Shown piece by piece: positions 62,315 through 64,000 of a DNA stretch of 64,000 nucleotides. The stretch's first letter is position 1, and every line of letters begins with the position of its first letter. The position numbers and the translations under genes are program-made. The DNA is from a bacterium SCSIO 12844 (GTDB taxonomy: Bacteria > Pseudomonadota > Gammaproteobacteria > Francisellales > Francisellaceae), in contig CP073743.1 in assembly GCA_024397935.1 (NCBI GenBank), positions 1,116,001 through 1,180,000 of the forward strand. The letters run 5' to 3'. Below the pieces are notes generated by a model. That model had not been told where the DNA came from. It saw nothing but the letters and a program-made list of their open reading frames with translations, and searched no databases.

Positions 62315-62650
62315 CTATAAGCCAGGTAATTTCTTACCACCTAAGATGTGGTAATGGATATGAAAGACTTCTTGACCACCACCTTTATCCGTATTAATAA
62401 TGGTTCTAAATCCATCTGTTAAATTTAACATAGATGCAATTTTAGGTAGTAAAAGCGTAAGTTTACCCATTAGCACTTCATCATCTTTTTGTGTCTCTTT
62501 TAATGAATGAATATGTTTTTTAGGAATAACAAGTGCATGGGTATCTGCTTTTGGATATAAGTCATAAAACGCAAGAAAATCCTCGTCTTCATAAATTTTA
62601 TCGCAAGGTAATTCGCTGTTAACGATTTTACAAAAAATACATTCCGTCAT
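62315..62650 (-). CDS. hinT: HIT-family nucleotide hydrolase HinT
   Basis: A 111-residue histidine-triad protein: CIFCKIVNSELPCDKIYEDE at the start, FLAFYDLYPKADTHALVIPK, and the triad FHIHYHILGG near the end. It hydrolyses purine phosphoramidates. It sits 24 bp upstream of the phosphatidyltransferase gene and 18 bp after ubiB. Confidence 0.93.
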   Translation of the reverse strand: MTECIFCKIVNSELPCDKIYEDEDFLAFYDLYPKADTHALVIPKKHIHSLKETQKDDEVLMGKLTLLLPKIASMLNLTDGFRTIINTDKGGGQEVFHIHYHILGGKKLPGL

Positions 62651-62668
62651 TAAATTTAAATCTCCTGA

Positions 62669-64000
62669 TTATTCTTTTCTTGATCGTGTAAAAAGATACC
62701 ATAAAATAATTAAAGCGCCAATCATGCCAAACTGATCACGATAGTGAAGAAATAGTGAGTTTAAGTGTTCAAACCCAGGTAAGCGGATAGAAAGGGTAGC
62801 ATAAAGTACAAGTGCTAATCCAATTGCAATGGCAAAACCTCTGCGTTTGGCTGTTTTTGTTTGAGTTTCTATAGTTTTCGATTTTTGATCTTTTAGTTTT
62901 AAATATTGTAAGTAATTATGTTGTTCTTTAACCGTATCCATAACAAGTTGTGGAAATTCTGGTATATGATCACTTAATTGAGGTAATTGATCATAAATAC
63001 GTTGCCCAAACCCGCGTATGCCGACTCGTTTTTTCATCCAGTTTTCTAAAAAAGGTTTTGCAGTCGCCCATAAATTTAGGTCAGGGTATAATTGTCTGCC
63101 TAAACCTTCAATACTTAATAGTGTTTTTTGTAATAACACAAGCTGAGGTTGAACTTGCATGTCAAAGCGTCTAGCAATTTGAAATAATCGCATTAGCGTT
63201 TGACCGAACGATATTTCACTTAAAGGTTTCTCAAAGATAGGTTCACAAACGGTACGAATCGCACTTTCTAGTTCATCTAAGCGCGTTGTTTGAGGAACCC
63301 AGCCTGATTTTATATGTAATTCGGCAACTTGACGATAATCACGATTAAAAAATGCAAGAAAATTAGCTGCTAAGTAACCTTGGTCTTCCTTAGATAAAGT
63401 GCCAACAATACCAAAGTCTACTGAAATGTAACCTGGGTCTTTAGGGTTTTCTATATTAACAAAAATATTACCTGGATGCATATCAGCATGGAAAAAACAA
63501 TCTCGAAAGACTTGGGTATAAAAAATCTCCACGCCTCGCTCAGCTAAAAGTTTAAGGTCAACATTCATTGCTTTTAATGTTTCAATATCAGAGATAGCGA
63601 TACCATAAATACGCTCCATAGTTAAAACACGATGACTGCAATAGTTCCAAAATACTTCAGGTACATAGTGTGTTTTATCATTTTTAAAATTACGACGTAG
63701 TTGGGAAGCATTGGCTGCTTCTCTCATTAAATCTAGCTCATCTAATAAATCACGATTAATTTCAGCAACAACTTCAACTGGGCGTAATCGCCTAGTCGTT
63801 GGGATATAATACTCAATCATTCTTGCAACGCTTGCTAATAATTGCGTGTCTTTTTTTAGAATTTTATCAATATTTGGGCGAAGCACTTTAACAACAACAT
63901 CACTACCTTCATTTAAAGTTGCAGCATGAACTTGTGCAATAGATGCAGAGGCCATAGGCTCAATTGTAAAACTTGAGAACAGTTCATTAATGTTTTTACC
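62669..64000 (-). CDS. ubiB: UbiB-type atypical kinase (5' end outside window)
   Basis: C-terminal 443 residues of an ABC1/ADCK/UbiB protein; the frame continues past the window edge (residues before the first visible Met read FTIEP). Visible family features are [11 protein letters not shown] (A-rich loop), [16 protein letters not shown], the catalytic-loop region [12 protein letters not shown] and [10 protein letters not shown]. Two hydrophobic helices at the C-terminus anchor it in the inner membrane. Needed for ubiquinone synthesis. Confidence 0.93.
   Translation of the reverse strand, partial: GKNINELFSSFTIEPMASASIAQVHAATLNEGSDVVVKVLRPNIDKILKKDTQLLASVARMIEYYIPTTRRLRPVEVVAEINRDLLDELDLMREAANASQLRRNFKNDKTHYVPEVFWNYCSHRVLTMERIYGIAISDIETLKAMNVDLKLLAERGVEIFYTQVFRDCFFHADMHPGNIFVNIENPKDPGYISVDFGIVGTLSKEDQGYLAANFLAFFNRDYRQVAELHIKSGWVPQTTRLDELESAIRTVCEPIFEKPLSEISFGQTLMRLFQIARRFDMQVQPQLVLLQKTLLSIEGLGRQLYPDLNLWATAKPFLENWMKKRVGIRGFGQRIYDQLPQLSDHIPEFPQLVMDTVKEQHNYLQYLKLKDQKSKTIETQTKTAKRRGFAIAIGLALVLYATLSIRLPGFEHLNSLFLHYRDQFGMIGALIILWYLFTRSRKE

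Overview
The window is an AT-rich stretch of a gammaproteobacterial chromosome. The gammaproteobacterial reading rests on the smpB/ratA/ratB arrangement, the HutZ-type heme operon, the Art-type arginine importer, and GltX, PurB, HinT and UbiB. A six-gene block of Dot/Icm (type IVB) secretion genes, candidate effectors and several large secreted or lipid-anchored proteins point to a host-associated or intracellular lineage (Legionellales or the Francisella/Fangia/Piscirickettsia side of the class). The exact taxon is inference.

Layout. 1-12196: 3' part of a giant secreted protein with 25 tandem, almost identical 101-residue Ig/PKD-like repeats. 12217-13586: Bax-like glucosaminidase and a DUF4160/DUF2442 gene pair. 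13610-20803: an eight-gene heme-uptake operon on the minus strand (hutZ, exbB, exbD, TonB-dependent heme receptor, tonB, and hmuTUV-like ABC importer) behind two Fur boxes. 21153-24088: M4 metalloprotease and a HAD-like protein. 24303-25492: an intact IS4-family element with a perfect 9-bp target duplication. 25680-27465: gltX followed by tRNA-Ala and two identical tRNA-Glu genes. 27471-31288: LysR regulator divergent from an arginine-type ABC importer. 31301-38648: a small unknown, a frameshifted secreted Cys-rich protein, an alpha/beta hydrolase, two SIMPL-type proteins, a TauE exporter, a cysteine-desulfurase-like enzyme and an unknown.

38892-40904 encodes a coiled-coil protein ending in CQLL, a CaaX prenylation signal, and is the best effector candidate. 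40920-43464: ArsR-controlled metal P-type ATPase. 43653-52148: a VirB9/TrbG-like domain fused to an outer-membrane beta-barrel, followed by dotH-dotG-dotF-dotO-icmW-dotI. This cluster lacks dotE, dotP and dotN between dotF and dotO and has a compact DotG. 52189-54884: purB-smpB divergent from ratA-ratB. 55001-58188: a methyltransferase-like/pyruvyltransferase-like fusion and a TPR-glycosyltransferase. 58368-61682: a lipoprotein with 14 propeller blades. 61679-64000: CDP-alcohol phosphatidyltransferase, HinT and the 3' part of ubiB.

How it fits together: DotH, DotG and DotF form the envelope part of the secretion channel, DotI is an inner-membrane part, DotO the cytosolic ATPase, and IcmW an adaptor for effectors. 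The VirB9-barrel protein just upstream could be an extra outer-membrane part of that channel. A recurring Cys-pair Ig-like domain is shared by the giant repeat protein, the frameshifted gene and the propeller lipoprotein, suggesting a lineage-specific family of surface proteins. The most unusual items are the VirB9-barrel fusion, the CaaX coiled-coil protein, and the homogenised 303-bp repeat array.
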